The notes under the pieces: generated by a model
What the model was told of the DNA's origin: nothing
Database searches by the model: none
Seen by the model: the letters and a program-made list of their open reading frames with translations, nothing else
Translations under genes and position numbers: made by a program
Source: Karalla daura
Taxonomy: Eukaryota; Chordata; Actinopteri; Chaetodontiformes; Leiognathidae
Length of the DNA stretch: 64,000 nt
Direction: 5' to 3'
Assembly (NCBI GenBank): GCA_029224185.1
Contig: CM055191.1
Span: 17,305,260 to 17,369,259, forward strand
Shown: piece after piece, positions 37,801 through 44,339 of the stretch
How positions within the stretch are numbered: position 1 is the first letter of the stretch
How the letters are laid out: the number at the start of each line of letters is the position of its first letter

Positions 37801-39199
37801 TTCTATTCTGGAGGTTCCTTACCAGACCTGGAATCTCTGGAATGCTGCATGACTAAGTTGGACTCCAAAATGTAGAGGGGAGGGGGGGGCGGCAAATAAA
37901 TAAAACTGAATAACAATGTACAAAGGAGATCTAAAAATAGTTCAGATTAAATCGTCTAAATGTAAAAAAAAAAAGAACAGAAAAGAATTTCTACAGTAGG
38001 TAGAGCCGACAGTGTGAGTTAGGAGGTAGGAGAGAGCAGCTGGCCTCCTGCTCGTGTTTGCGTCTAGAGTTACCATTGTCTTCCTCCTTTGTGTCCTCCA
38101 GACCCGCTCTGAGGCTGCTGAGGAGCTTGAGAAGTTCAGGAAGGCTTCTGAGGAGGATGAAAGTGCAGACGCTCCCTCCTCTGCCTCTCCTCTCGTCTTT
38201 ACCCCACCACCCCCTCCACCAGCGCCCGTGCCTGCACCTCCACCTCCTCCCCCTGTGCTCTTCCAGGATAAGCCCAGCTCCACGGGACCTCCAGGCTCTA
38301 ACGCCACCATGAACCCAGCATTAGCCAGGGAGGCTATGCTGGAGGCCATCCGCTCCGGATCTGCTGCCGAGAGGCTGAGAAAGGTACGGACACGTGGAAA
38401 TGCAGCAGCTGGGCACATCTGGTAGTAACATATGTTGGAGAACGCCCAACGCCTTTTAGCTACTGTTGATCTGAAAACATCACACACATACGGAGAAAGT
38501 CTTGAGACGGAATCGCTGTGAACGGTGACAATAGAGCAGATAGAGGCTAAAAAGACGGCGACTACAACAAAAAAGCATTCCGTAAAAGATTCGGGCCGTG
38601 ATCTCCACCAGTGTTTCCCATCTCCAGTCTGGTTTCTCACGTCTGGCCTTGTTGGAAGACTTCATTGGCACAACAAAGCTCTCCTGCGGAGCAGCAGCCG
38701 GGAAACTGGAAATGAAACGCAGATTGTAACACATTCGCAGATTCATCTGACATACCATACTGCACTGCTGTGCGACTATTTCCAAGAAGATAGAGTTCAG
38801 TTTCAGGTCAGCAGCTGTGTAACATTAGAGCTGCTAGAAACATTTTTGCTTTAGTATAATTTTCGCACCATTTCAGTCGAACGTGACCAACGGCGCAGAA
38901 TGACTACTTTTAAAAGTCATCTTATGACGAGGCACAAAATTAACAAGCGTAATACTTTCTCCATGGCTTTTTGATTTTTTTCTTTTAGTGTCCAGGTACA
39001 CTCTACAAAACCGCAGAATCCGGTGTGTTGTCTCCAGCCTGCCTTGAACCGTCACTCCTGTCATTACCAAAAATGGAAAACGACAAACATGACATGTTGT
39101 GTCTCTTTCAACTAGGTCGCGGTGCCCACAAAGACAGTCAAAGTTAACGGCAGACTGGGAACAATCCAGGCAGCCTCTGCAGCACTCCCTCAGCAATAA
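7998..39199 (+). CDS. cobl: COBL (cordon-bleu WH2 repeat protein), 17 exons, 5' end missing
   Basis: Cordon-bleu is an actin nucleator that lines up actin monomers through three WH2 motifs and works at the cell cortex in dendrites and ciliated cells. Seen here: joining 17 GT-AG exons gives an uninterrupted frame of 1,555 codons plus stop. Numbered from the Met at 8005: ubiquitin-like Cobl region about 64-222, KKRRAP at 308-313, RKRKAP at 342-347, FGMKTFTVVPPKP at 938-950, a DNKEN segment in the large exon, and WH2 cores near 1372-1396, 1412-1435 and 1507-1530. Three WH2 motifs indicate COBL rather than COBLL1, which has one. The exon at 7998 begins with the third base of a split codon, so at least one coding exon lies upstream. 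Human COBL is about 1,261 residues; this one is longer, mainly in the low-complexity middle. Individual junctions are inferred from consensus and phase, not from cDNA. Confidence 0.95.
8193..9627 (+). other. cobl: COBL intron, 1.4 kb
   Basis: No coding signal or recognisable element is seen. The 3' end is a long pyrimidine-rich stretch (about 9480-9627) that includes a run of C bases near 9576-9587 and leads into the acceptor ctttcag. Confidence 0.75.
9628..9838 (+). CDS. cobl: COBL exon b: first half of the Cobl ubiquitin-like region
   Basis: The leading T completes an Asn codon split across the previous intron. The frame reads KALMDLLVELCSRYHLNP, then FKPNALLGSLNVACVFINEK and ends KVPE. 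It lines up with the human MMDLLV...HLNP and FKPNTLIGTLNV segments. The donor is gtaact at 9839 and the exon ends in phase 0. Confidence 0.95.
10092..10130 (+). CDS. cobl: COBL exon c: 13-codon microexon
   Basis: Thirty-nine bases encode KARPVKPVRDNAK, a basic insert. The acceptor ctggcag follows a pyrimidine tract and the donor is gtagga. Both flanking introns are in phase 0, so inclusion or skipping keeps the frame. Skipping joins VPE to KTVRL, which resembles the human VPEKSVRL junction. This suggests a cassette exon, but use in transcripts is unproven. Confidence 0.75.
10131..11873 (+). other. cobl: COBL intron, 1.7 kb
   Basis: It contains a (TG)23 tract at 11211-11257 and an (AAC)6-type run at 11790-11808. 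No coding exon was recognised. Confidence 0.75.
11211..11257. repeat. (TG)23 microsatellite
   Basis: Perfect TG repeat in a COBL intron. Confidence 0.98.
11874..12102 (+). CDS. cobl: COBL exon d: core of the Cobl ubiquitin-like domain
   Basis: The frame begins KTVRLMVNYHGSQKAVFRVS and ends SLTELGIKELYAHDQSL. This is the best-conserved part of the family. Human COBL has KSVRLVVNY, RVSPEVPLQ, PVICAKCE, ELSKSLNELGIKELYAWD in the same order. The acceptor is cgtcag at 11868-11873 and the donor is gtaaac at 12103. The exon ends after one base of an Asp codon. Confidence 0.97.
12103..13370 (+). other. cobl: COBL intron, 1.3 kb, possible old transposon remnants
   Basis: The pieces around 12600-12680 and 13040-13140 have the look of degraded interspersed repeats, for example a GGAGGGATTTAGTGGGATTTAGG block. 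I could not assign a family. No exon was recognised. Confidence 0.5.
13371..13459 (+). CDS. cobl: COBL exon e: Ser-rich linker and basic KKGLLGIFGFGRRKNK end
   Basis: Two bases complete Asp; the frame reads SICSSSTSLARAEKKGLLGI and ends FGFGRRKNK. Human COBL has KEKKKFLGFFKVNKRS at the equivalent place. The acceptor is ttcacag at 13364-13370, the donor gtagga at 13460, and the end is phase 0. Confidence 0.9.
13680..13736 (+). CDS. cobl: COBL exon f: 19-codon acidic microexon
   Basis: Fifty-seven bases encode TETTSMDMDDCDDRVIQTN between acceptor gcttgcag and donor gtgagt. Both boundaries are phase 0, so it is a possible cassette exon. It inserts an acidic stretch between the basic LLGIFGFGRRK segment and the KKRRAP exon. 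I know no named counterpart in human COBL. Confidence 0.75.
14887..14921. repeat. (CA)n microsatellite
   Basis: CA repeat with one T interruption at 14910. It is complementary to the TG tract that starts at 15021. Confidence 0.95.
15021..15070. repeat. (TG)25 microsatellite
   Basis: Perfect TG repeat, 99 bases downstream of a CA tract in the same intron. Confidence 0.98.
16922..17104 (+). CDS. cobl: COBL exon g: first KRAP-type motif
   Basis: Sixty-one codons, phase 0 at both ends, from acceptor cacacgcag to donor gtgagg. KKRRAP is encoded at 17030-17047, inside KAETKKRRAPALPGAP. In mammalian COBL the KRAP motifs bind syndapin/PACSIN SH3 domains, and this arrangement matches human MKKRRAPPPPG. 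The exon is otherwise Ser-rich. Confidence 0.93.
18298..18308 (+). promoter_or_regulatory. YY1-like AAAGATGGCGG site in a CpG-rich intron block
   Basis: AAGATGGCGG is the classic YY1 core and is often found at transcription starts. It lies in a locally CpG-rich part of the COBL intron. It is a motif match only. Confidence 0.25.
19858..20130 (+). promoter_or_regulatory. Intronic CpG-dense block with TATAAA, candidate internal promoter
   Basis: By my count there are roughly 27 CpG in about 270 bases, much more than in neighbouring intron sequence. A TATAAA lies at 19995-20000 directly after a GC-rich stretch. A transcript starting about 30 bases downstream could splice to the exon at 25865 and give a COBL form without the ubiquitin-like region, or be noncoding. 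No splice-linked first exon could be fixed. Confidence 0.35.
21650..22260. promoter_or_regulatory. Intronic CpG-dense block with octamer ATTTGCAT
   Basis: CpG-rich block inside the COBL intron. A perfect POU/octamer motif ATTTGCAT lies at 21786-21793. It may be an enhancer or other hypomethylated element; motif and composition are the only evidence. Confidence 0.3.
22830..22866. repeat. (AC)18 microsatellite
   Basis: Perfect CA repeat in the 8.8-kb COBL intron. Confidence 0.97.
24621..24651. repeat. (CA)n microsatellite
   Basis: CA repeat in the 8.8-kb COBL intron, with CG substitutions at its 5' edge. Confidence 0.95.
25865..26474 (+). CDS. cobl: COBL exon h: second KRAP-type motif and Ser/Pro-rich region
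   Basis: It begins AGLGSESQQRKRKAPAPPP with RKRKAP at 25892-25909, matching human KKKRRAPAPPPP. A long Ser/Pro/Ala low-complexity region follows and the exon ends VENNRHSAMG, like human EENRKSTMG. Acceptor is catcag at 25859-25864 and donor gtaaat at 26475. It ends after one base of a Gly codon. Part of the extra length over human COBL lies here. Confidence 0.94.
26475..29365 (+). other. cobl: COBL intron, 2.9 kb
   Basis: It contains a (TG)n tract at 27015-27052 with one CG interruption and a CpG-richer stretch near 27830-28110. No exon was recognised. Confidence 0.7.
27015..27052. repeat. (TG)n microsatellite with one CG interruption
   Basis: TG repeat interrupted by CG near 27034, in a COBL intron. 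Confidence 0.95.
29366..29524 (+). CDS. cobl: COBL exon i: proline-rich PPKPRRSPG...PPQLLLPPTP segment
   Basis: Two bases complete Gly; the frame reads PTDRAAPPKPRRSPGREPPQ then LLLPPTPSSSPTEPSESSS and ends EEEGPQ. It aligns with human QVPQKPPRGTARGPPQLVLPPPP. The acceptor is cctgcag and the donor gtaggt at 29525. It ends in phase 1. Confidence 0.9.
29525..32892 (+). other. cobl: COBL intron, 3.4 kb
   Basis: A (CA)n tract lies at about 31970-32010 and a TG-rich stretch near 31770-31815. No further exon was recognised. Confidence 0.7.
32893..33214 (+). CDS. cobl: COBL exon j: acidic Ser/Gly-rich EDSGMVSSPSD region
   Basis: The leading CG completes a Ser codon, then WLHSRQSSTSNGQKPEAGTP. EDSGMVSSPSD matches human EDSGVMSSPSD closely. 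The region is acidic and rich in Ser and Gly, probably disordered. Acceptor is ttctcag, donor gtagag at 33215, and the end is phase 2. Confidence 0.92.
33215..34582 (+). other. cobl: COBL intron, 1.4 kb
   Basis: No coding exon, tract or recognisable element was seen apart from the pyrimidine-rich 3' end. Confidence 0.75.
34583..34701 (+). CDS. cobl: COBL exon k: EDSELTAELHRTLADLEAEL segment
   Basis: One base completes Arg. The frame reads PKVISAQVKSAHVKDRYEED and ends SELTAELHRTLADLEAELA, which matches human [21 protein letters not shown]. It looks like a short helix. Acceptor is atcctcag, donor gtgagg at 34702, end phase 1. Confidence 0.93.
34786..34817. repeat. (TA)16 microsatellite in a 161-bp COBL intron
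   Basis: Perfect TA repeat filling a fifth of the short intron at 34702-34862. It ends about 45 bases before the acceptor ccttctccag. Confidence 0.95.
34863..35054 (+). CDS. cobl: COBL exon l: VDMDVPVTAIDEVLEEYERS segment
   Basis: Two bases complete Asp, then HINVVSVKETPYAMSTDSNE and VVDMDVPVTAIDEVLEEYER. It corresponds to the human region with DAIPVTFIGEV. Donor is gtgcga at 35055, a weaker match than other donors, and the end is phase 1. Confidence 0.9.
35196..36748 (+). CDS. cobl: COBL exon m: 1,553-base central exon
   Basis: Two bases complete Gly, then 517 codons with no stop. It opens with a Lys/Glu-rich basic stretch (35290-35440). FGMKTFTVVPPKP starts at 35609 and is followed by LTLGAIKIDDQGNMVKAG, a block conserved in COBL and, in weaker form, COBLL1 (IGMTTYKIVPPKS). 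QYVASAINRY and a SDNKENES segment also have COBLL1 counterparts. The remainder is Ser/Pro-rich and probably disordered. Acceptor is ctcacag at 35189-35195, donor gtgagt at 36749, end phase 0. Confidence 0.97.
36903..37130 (+). CDS. cobl: COBL exon n: first WH2 motif
   Basis: Seventy-six codons, phase 0 at both ends. VTLFGPVKKFKPVICRSVEK leads into SLMEAIQTGGGRDRLRK, the WH2 helix and LKKV-type end. The motif is cut by the intron directly after Lys. Donor is gtgaga at 37131. Confidence 0.97.
37233..37349 (+). CDS. cobl: COBL exon o: second WH2 motif
   Basis: Thirty-nine codons, phase 0 at both ends, from acceptor tcactag to donor gtaatg. The frame reads INTSRPRSMKKASEVEEENE then RSALLAAIRAQSNSGRLKK. 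The exon holds the tail of the first WH2 unit and the helix of the second. In mammals the second WH2 is reported as a target of arginine methylation by PRMT2. Confidence 0.97.
37350..38101 (+). other. cobl: COBL intron, 752 bp
   Basis: No exon or element was recognised. It has a G run near 37878 and an A run near 37963. Confidence 0.75.
38102..38383 (+). CDS. cobl: COBL exon p: polyproline linker and third WH2 motif
   Basis: Ninety-four codons, phase 0 at both ends. TRSEAAEELEKFRKASEEDE is followed by two proline hexamers in TPPPPPPAPVPAPPPPPPV and then AMLEAIRSGSAAERLRK. About 70 residues separate the second and third WH2 cores, the long spacing known to matter for COBL nucleation. The proline runs could bind profilin or SH3 domains. 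Donor is gtacgg at 38384. Confidence 0.97.
38384..39115 (+). other. cobl: COBL last intron, 732 bp
   Basis: No exon or element was recognised. It ends in acceptor ctttcaactag. Confidence 0.75.
39116..39199 (+). CDS. cobl: COBL exon q: terminal coding exon with stop
   Basis: The frame reads VAVPTKTVKVNGRLGTIQAA and ends ALPQQ with TAA at 39197-39199. V directly follows the LRK of the third WH2. COBLL1 ends similarly (VTIPSNTISVNGRSRL), which supports this exon as the true C terminus. Confidence 0.95.
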   Translation, partial: VAVPTKTVKVNGRLGTIQAASAALPQQ

Positions 39200-40880
39200 G
39201 GAGGGAAACCAGCATCGCTGCAAGGAGAAATCATCGTCAAGTTTTTGTTTATTTGGGCTGTTTTGCTTTTGCAACAAACATATGGCATTTGGGCGAAGGT
39301 TGCGTACCTTTGTCTGACGTGTGACACAAATGATCAAATAAGAGTGAGTGATGATTTCTCTGTGCTTTTCTAGGTGGCTCAGATCACCAGCCTGAGACCG
39401 TGGGCTAAGCTAAACCAATGCTCAGAAAACTCCCTATAAAAGGAGGACTTACGATAGGTTAGGATAAACATGTCTCCTTGGCAAAGGGAACTTAGCTCTT
39501 AGCAGCCAAACCCTAGCAACACCTGTCTAATGAAGGTCTCACAGGTGGGAGGGTTGCAGTCGAATGCAGTCACAGCGTCATATCTCTCAGTTGGCCTCCA
39601 GTAAGCTACGACTGGAGCAAGTTCATCCAGTGTCCGTCTAATATATTGCTGTTCCTAAACACATCTTGCCATCTGTACTTGAATTTAGGAGATTTAACTG
39701 GAAAATATGTGCAGCATGTGTGCCAATGAAAGCAAATCAAAACAGTTTTATGCTAATATCAGATTTTTTTCCCTGTTTTTTGGGGGGGGGGGCGGGGGTT
39801 AAGCTATGGATGCCTTATACTGTTGCACATCAGTGTTATGTACATGATTTTTTTTGCTGTACAAATTCTATGTGGGGTGCAATAAGTTACATCTCATGAT
39901 GTTTCCTGATTTAAACTACAACTACGACCACTACTTAATATATGTTAAAAAAAATGACACTTATTGAAATCAGTGGAATGATCCATTGAAAATGTTTGAG
40001 TCTTAAATACCGTTTGCAGAAAGTGTGTTATACTAACCAGAGCTGATCCAGAATGCCAACTTCTACGGTTCTTGGCTATGAGGAGGAGTGATATGATGAT
40101 GACTGACTTGTGCCTGATAACTCAATGTGCTTTTAGTTTGTAACCTTAATTTGTAGTGGTATTTAAAAAAACTAAAACAAAAGACATTGTCATACCTGAT
40201 CAATGTCTTGCAGACACCTGTACCTGTACAGAAGCAATAAGACTGACTGTGCCTTTGATGTTTGATATTTGTGAGTTCAGACTTAATGACCCTTTCCTTC
40301 GGTACTGTTGTTAAAATATATCAATGGTGGATGTCACCATGAACAAAGAGATTAGTTAGAGTTCGTCAATGACTATGGCGTACATGCCAGCGGTTGCATA
40401 GTTTAGCCTCAGTATCAGTGGCCTTGATTTAGGCAAGTGTTAAAGCGTTCTGCTGCTCTGTAGGTGACATGTAGCAAAGGTAGAGGGAGAGGGAGAGTTA
40501 TGGATAAAAAGGAGCTCAGTTTGGATTCAAACACATCCATGTGCACATGCGTTCTTGCTTCTGTGGATTGTGTGATAAATCTGAGCAAAGGGAGTTTTAT
40601 AGAGGCGAATCAGATTCTGCATTCATTAAAACCTTCAACACTATTGTTTTTTTTCCCAGTTAACTAGAAGAGATTGTTTCATTCCTGCTAGATCACTTCA
40701 TCTCCACGATAGCCTACAGCACATTGTAGCACTGTATATTTTGTAAACTGAAGATTTGATTTAACTCTTTGATAGAGAGCTCTTTCACCGACAGTGTGAG
40801 CATTTTATAAGCTATTGCTATATTGTTATTTTTGTTTACTTCGTATTTGATTCAATAAATAATTTTGTAATCAAGTGCAA
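39200..40880 (+). other. cobl: COBL 3' UTR (end inferred)
   Basis: Noncoding sequence after the stop, AT-rich in its last part, with T- and G-rich sequence after the AATAAA at 40854. The 3' limit is inferred from the polyadenylation signal only. Confidence 0.6.
40854..40859 (+). terminator. AATAAA polyadenylation signal for COBL
   Basis: Canonical AATAAA in an AT-rich context, followed by TTTTGTAATC, in the right place for a 1.65-kb 3' UTR. Another AATAAA at 41732-41737 could serve a longer form. Confidence 0.6.
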
Positions 40881-41088
40881 ATGGACCCACAGATGTATTT
40901 CTTTTTTGCCCTCATTCTGTCAGAATAGACAATCCCCCTCTGAAATAGCATTTAGACAAATGTCCAGCAGCAGCGAGCCTGAACCTTGCCCTGGAAAGCA
41001 TCGTCATGATGTGCAGATGCTTTTCCCAGCACTGTGGTCACCTGTATGCTGTGGTCATCCTGCTGTCCTCATGAAACACATCATGCCC

Positions 41089-41091
<3 letters not shown>

Positions 41092-41146
<55 letters not shown>
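41092..41146. repeat. (CT)27 microsatellite
   Basis: Near-perfect CT repeat in the intergenic region. Confidence 0.97.
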
Positions 41147-41150
<4 letters not shown>

Positions 41151-43087
41151 CACCACACCACAGATGAGCTTCTAATCCAGGCAGCAGCTCGTGGCCCTGA
41201 CTCATCGCTGTGCGGTGACACAAAATGACTCCTAAAGAACTTGAACCTAACCTGCATTCCCAATTCCAGACACACCAGTCATTGTGCCAGGCCGCTCATT
41301 CTCCAGAAGGGACTGCATGATGCAAACACCAGCACTCATTGCAAAATGGAAATACACAGTGTTGCCACACATTTCTGGAGAAACCTTGTGCAGTTGCCTG
41401 TAACTGTGTGCACACCGATCATACACAAATACTAATTCAATTTCTTGACTACTATCATAAACAATCTCTGAATTAAGAAATTCCAGGAGGACCCATCTCT
41501 TTTTATGCTGTGATTTTGCCTTCACCAACTGTAACGGTGGCTGTGTATTTGTGGCCATCACAGTTTCACATGGTGGCCTGAGGCTGGGAAGGTACAGCAT
41601 GTTGTGCAACGTTGGATGCCGTCAAGCCCTCCTTTACAGTATGTTGACGAGCAATGTTTTGAGCATGTTATCTCACGATTCAGATGACGTCAGCAACGTT
41701 GTATAGATTCCAATTTTCTTTTATGACAAGCAATAAAATGCAGAGTTACTTGTATGGTGTTTTCAAACTCATCCAATGAACCTGTGAGATGCTCAATGGA
41801 AAACATTCACAACTCGTCTCGTTTTATGACACAGCTTTGTTATTCCTGACAAGACTTATGAATGATGGACACAATGAGACCGACTATCAACGGGGGTTTG
41901 TTTTGACATTGTGTTCTCATGTCGGGTAGCCTTCTATGTATCTGATCAATCAATCCCAACAAAGGGGCAGTGGGATGCAGAATGTCTGATGAGGTGAAAT
42001 CTACATAATACGTGTTTAGCAAACGTCTCAGTGCCACTCTCATTAGAGGAGAGCTTTGTTATATGACTGACATGATGTGTTTGTATGGAAGTATGGGTTT
42101 GATACCAGTGGCTGCACAATGTCTGCTCTTTGAGTGTGTATTTTACACACTGAAGGGGCACAGACTGAACCCCCATGCGCACACACATAAAAAAATGATG
42201 ACCTTTTGCACTTCAGACTCCCCTGGTGTTTTCCCATCACTTAAGCTCCTCCAAGCCTGAAATATCACAGGCTGTGTGGAGAATGAATTGAACACTGTCT
42301 TATCCCTGGTGTCACTGACAGTGCATGACAGTCCTCCTATATGTTTGATGAGTCTCTGCATGTCCACATACTGCATGTTATTGCTAAACTACAATAACAT
42401 ATGTGCTTAACATGCATGTCACAATGCTTCTCTCAATCTTATGCAATGTCTTGATGAGCCTCACAGGGATGAAAACAGTACAGGTAAGGTAACTCAAGTG
42501 CAATGAGATTTGACCCCGGTTGTGCAATGTACATACCACACAGTCAGTGTTGTTCTGATGTGTGATTGTGCTTGTCAGAGCAGAGCAGGGCTGCTAATTA
42601 AAGTGAGATGTCCTTAGTTCCAGTCTCACCGTTGTCGATCATAACAGTATTCTGGTCTTTTTTTCCAAGGTTTCCACCTCGGTCATAGATTGATTCTATT
42701 GGTTCAACAGTGTTGCTCTGCACAGGCAGATTTCTTGGGTAATGGAGAATTTATCTAGAGCTTTAACAAGACTTTTTGCACAGAGAAAAGTATTATTTAA
42801 ATTGTTTCACGTTATTTGCAATTCTACAAATTAATGTCATTATAATATTCATATTCATCTAGAAATATGGACGAGAGAACAATAAATTAAAGAATGATGT
42901 AATATAAACTTAAATAGATAAGTAGAAGTGTTCAGAGTCTGTTGAAATATATGTTTATTTTTGTTGTATTACTTCCAGATAGAATTCATGTTGTCAAATC
43001 ATACACTTCAGTTTAAACAAATAGTGCTGTTTGTATTTACCACCTTGCCTTTGTTGCAAACAAATAAAAGAGGCAAAGCAGACAAGA

Positions 43088-43185
43088 GCCCTTTCATGGA
43101 GAGGCCACTGGTGTGGCATCTGAAAGGGGACCTTGAATGTTGAATATTCTCTAGTGGAAACATAGAGACCACTGATTTTTACAGA
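43088..43185. repeat. Dispersed repeat copy 1
   Basis: The core GGCCACTGGTGTGGCATCT is nearly identical to one at 45567-45585, and the similarity continues through AAAGGGGACC, GTTGAAT, TTCTCTAGTGG and CATAGAG with small gaps. The family is unknown to me. Confidence 0.6.
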
Positions 43186-43789
43186 AATGTCAAAGATACG
43201 TTTTAACAATCCCTTTCACAATGCTTGTTTGATGCGGGAATATTATGTTCTGTTTCTGTACAGATCTGGTGCCATTTCATGCTTATCTTATCTCCGCTAC
43301 ACACAAGCTTTATGCTGATTGGCTGCTGTGCCTGCTATTTACAATGACCACATAACTTCATGTTCCCTGCTAAAGAATGGGGCTTAGCAACTTTTTAATA
43401 GCTACAATAATATACTGTAGCTTCCGAACACCTTAAATGCCTGGGCTGGAAGAACCAGGAGTGCGTACACTGCCACTTCAAACTAAATTTTGCTCACACT
43501 CACAGATTTGTCTTTTCATTTACTCGCCAACCTGCAAACTGGCAGGCACATGCAAACGTTTTTAGGTGTGAGGATTGCATTACGCTATTTCATCTCTTCA
43601 ATTTCTGTTGAGATTTGCTTGTTAGCTGTGATTTCAATATCCAAAATTTGTGTCTGAGTGGTGACAATTTGGTGTTTTTGGACCTCCTTAACAGCATTGG
43701 CTAGGAAAAGACTGTTGCTGCGAACAAGTTACTTTACCATAATAAAGTAGCTTTAACCATAATATAGTTGTAGGACAACCTGAATAAGA

Positions 43790-43960
43790 CATATCAGTAG
43801 TTCAGTGGTTGAGTCCCAGCCTGCTGCAGCCCTAATTTCATTGGGGGAAGATTCCCACTGTGTAGGGTAGTCTCTGCCACCAATGTATGAATGGGTGACT
43901 ATGACTTGTCTGTAAAAGTACTTTGAGCATTCATGAAAACAAAAAAAATCCCATTTACCA
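43790..43960 (+). repeat. Degraded tRNA-derived SINE-like element
   Basis: TAGTTCAGTGGTTGAGTCCC resembles a tRNA A box. The later TGTATGAATGGGTGACTATGA, GTAAAAGTACTTTGAGC and CCATTTACCATTT segments resemble a repeat I associate with many fish genomes. Family assignment is from memory of the pattern only. Confidence 0.4.
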
Positions 43961-44339
43961 TTTATTTTATGCTGCTGCTGATCTTCCAATCTACAGGATG
44001 CTCTTAGACTGTAATCTGCTGGGGTGTGAGAAATGAGGCAGCGTTTCAGTGTTAAGGCTTCAGAGAGTTTATGAGCTGTTCGTGTCCACACCAATACTTT
44101 TTAAGGGCTTTCATTCAGTGCTCACTGGTCGATTAATGGAAAAAGGAAAGAAGTTTGTTTTTTCAGTAAATCGGGTGATGCCACTTTACCTTAAGAGACT
44201 TTCCCCCTCCACATCATTACATAAAACAAAAACCTGAACATGAAACACTTGTTTATGTACACACTGGCTGTCTGCACCCTGCCTGGTTTCCTCTCCCAAG
44301 ATCCAGCTCCTGTTTGCAGAGCCAGCTCTTGAAAACAGA

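Noticed and set aside
37942..38640. 232-codon minus-strand ORF with Gly-rich runs
   Set aside because: It is the antisense shadow of the polyproline/WH2 exon at 38102-38383.
7998..39199. Assignment of the gene as COBLL1
   Set aside because: COBLL1 has one WH2 and neighbours GRB14. This gene has three WH2 motifs, COBL-type KKRRAP spacing, and GRB10 downstream.
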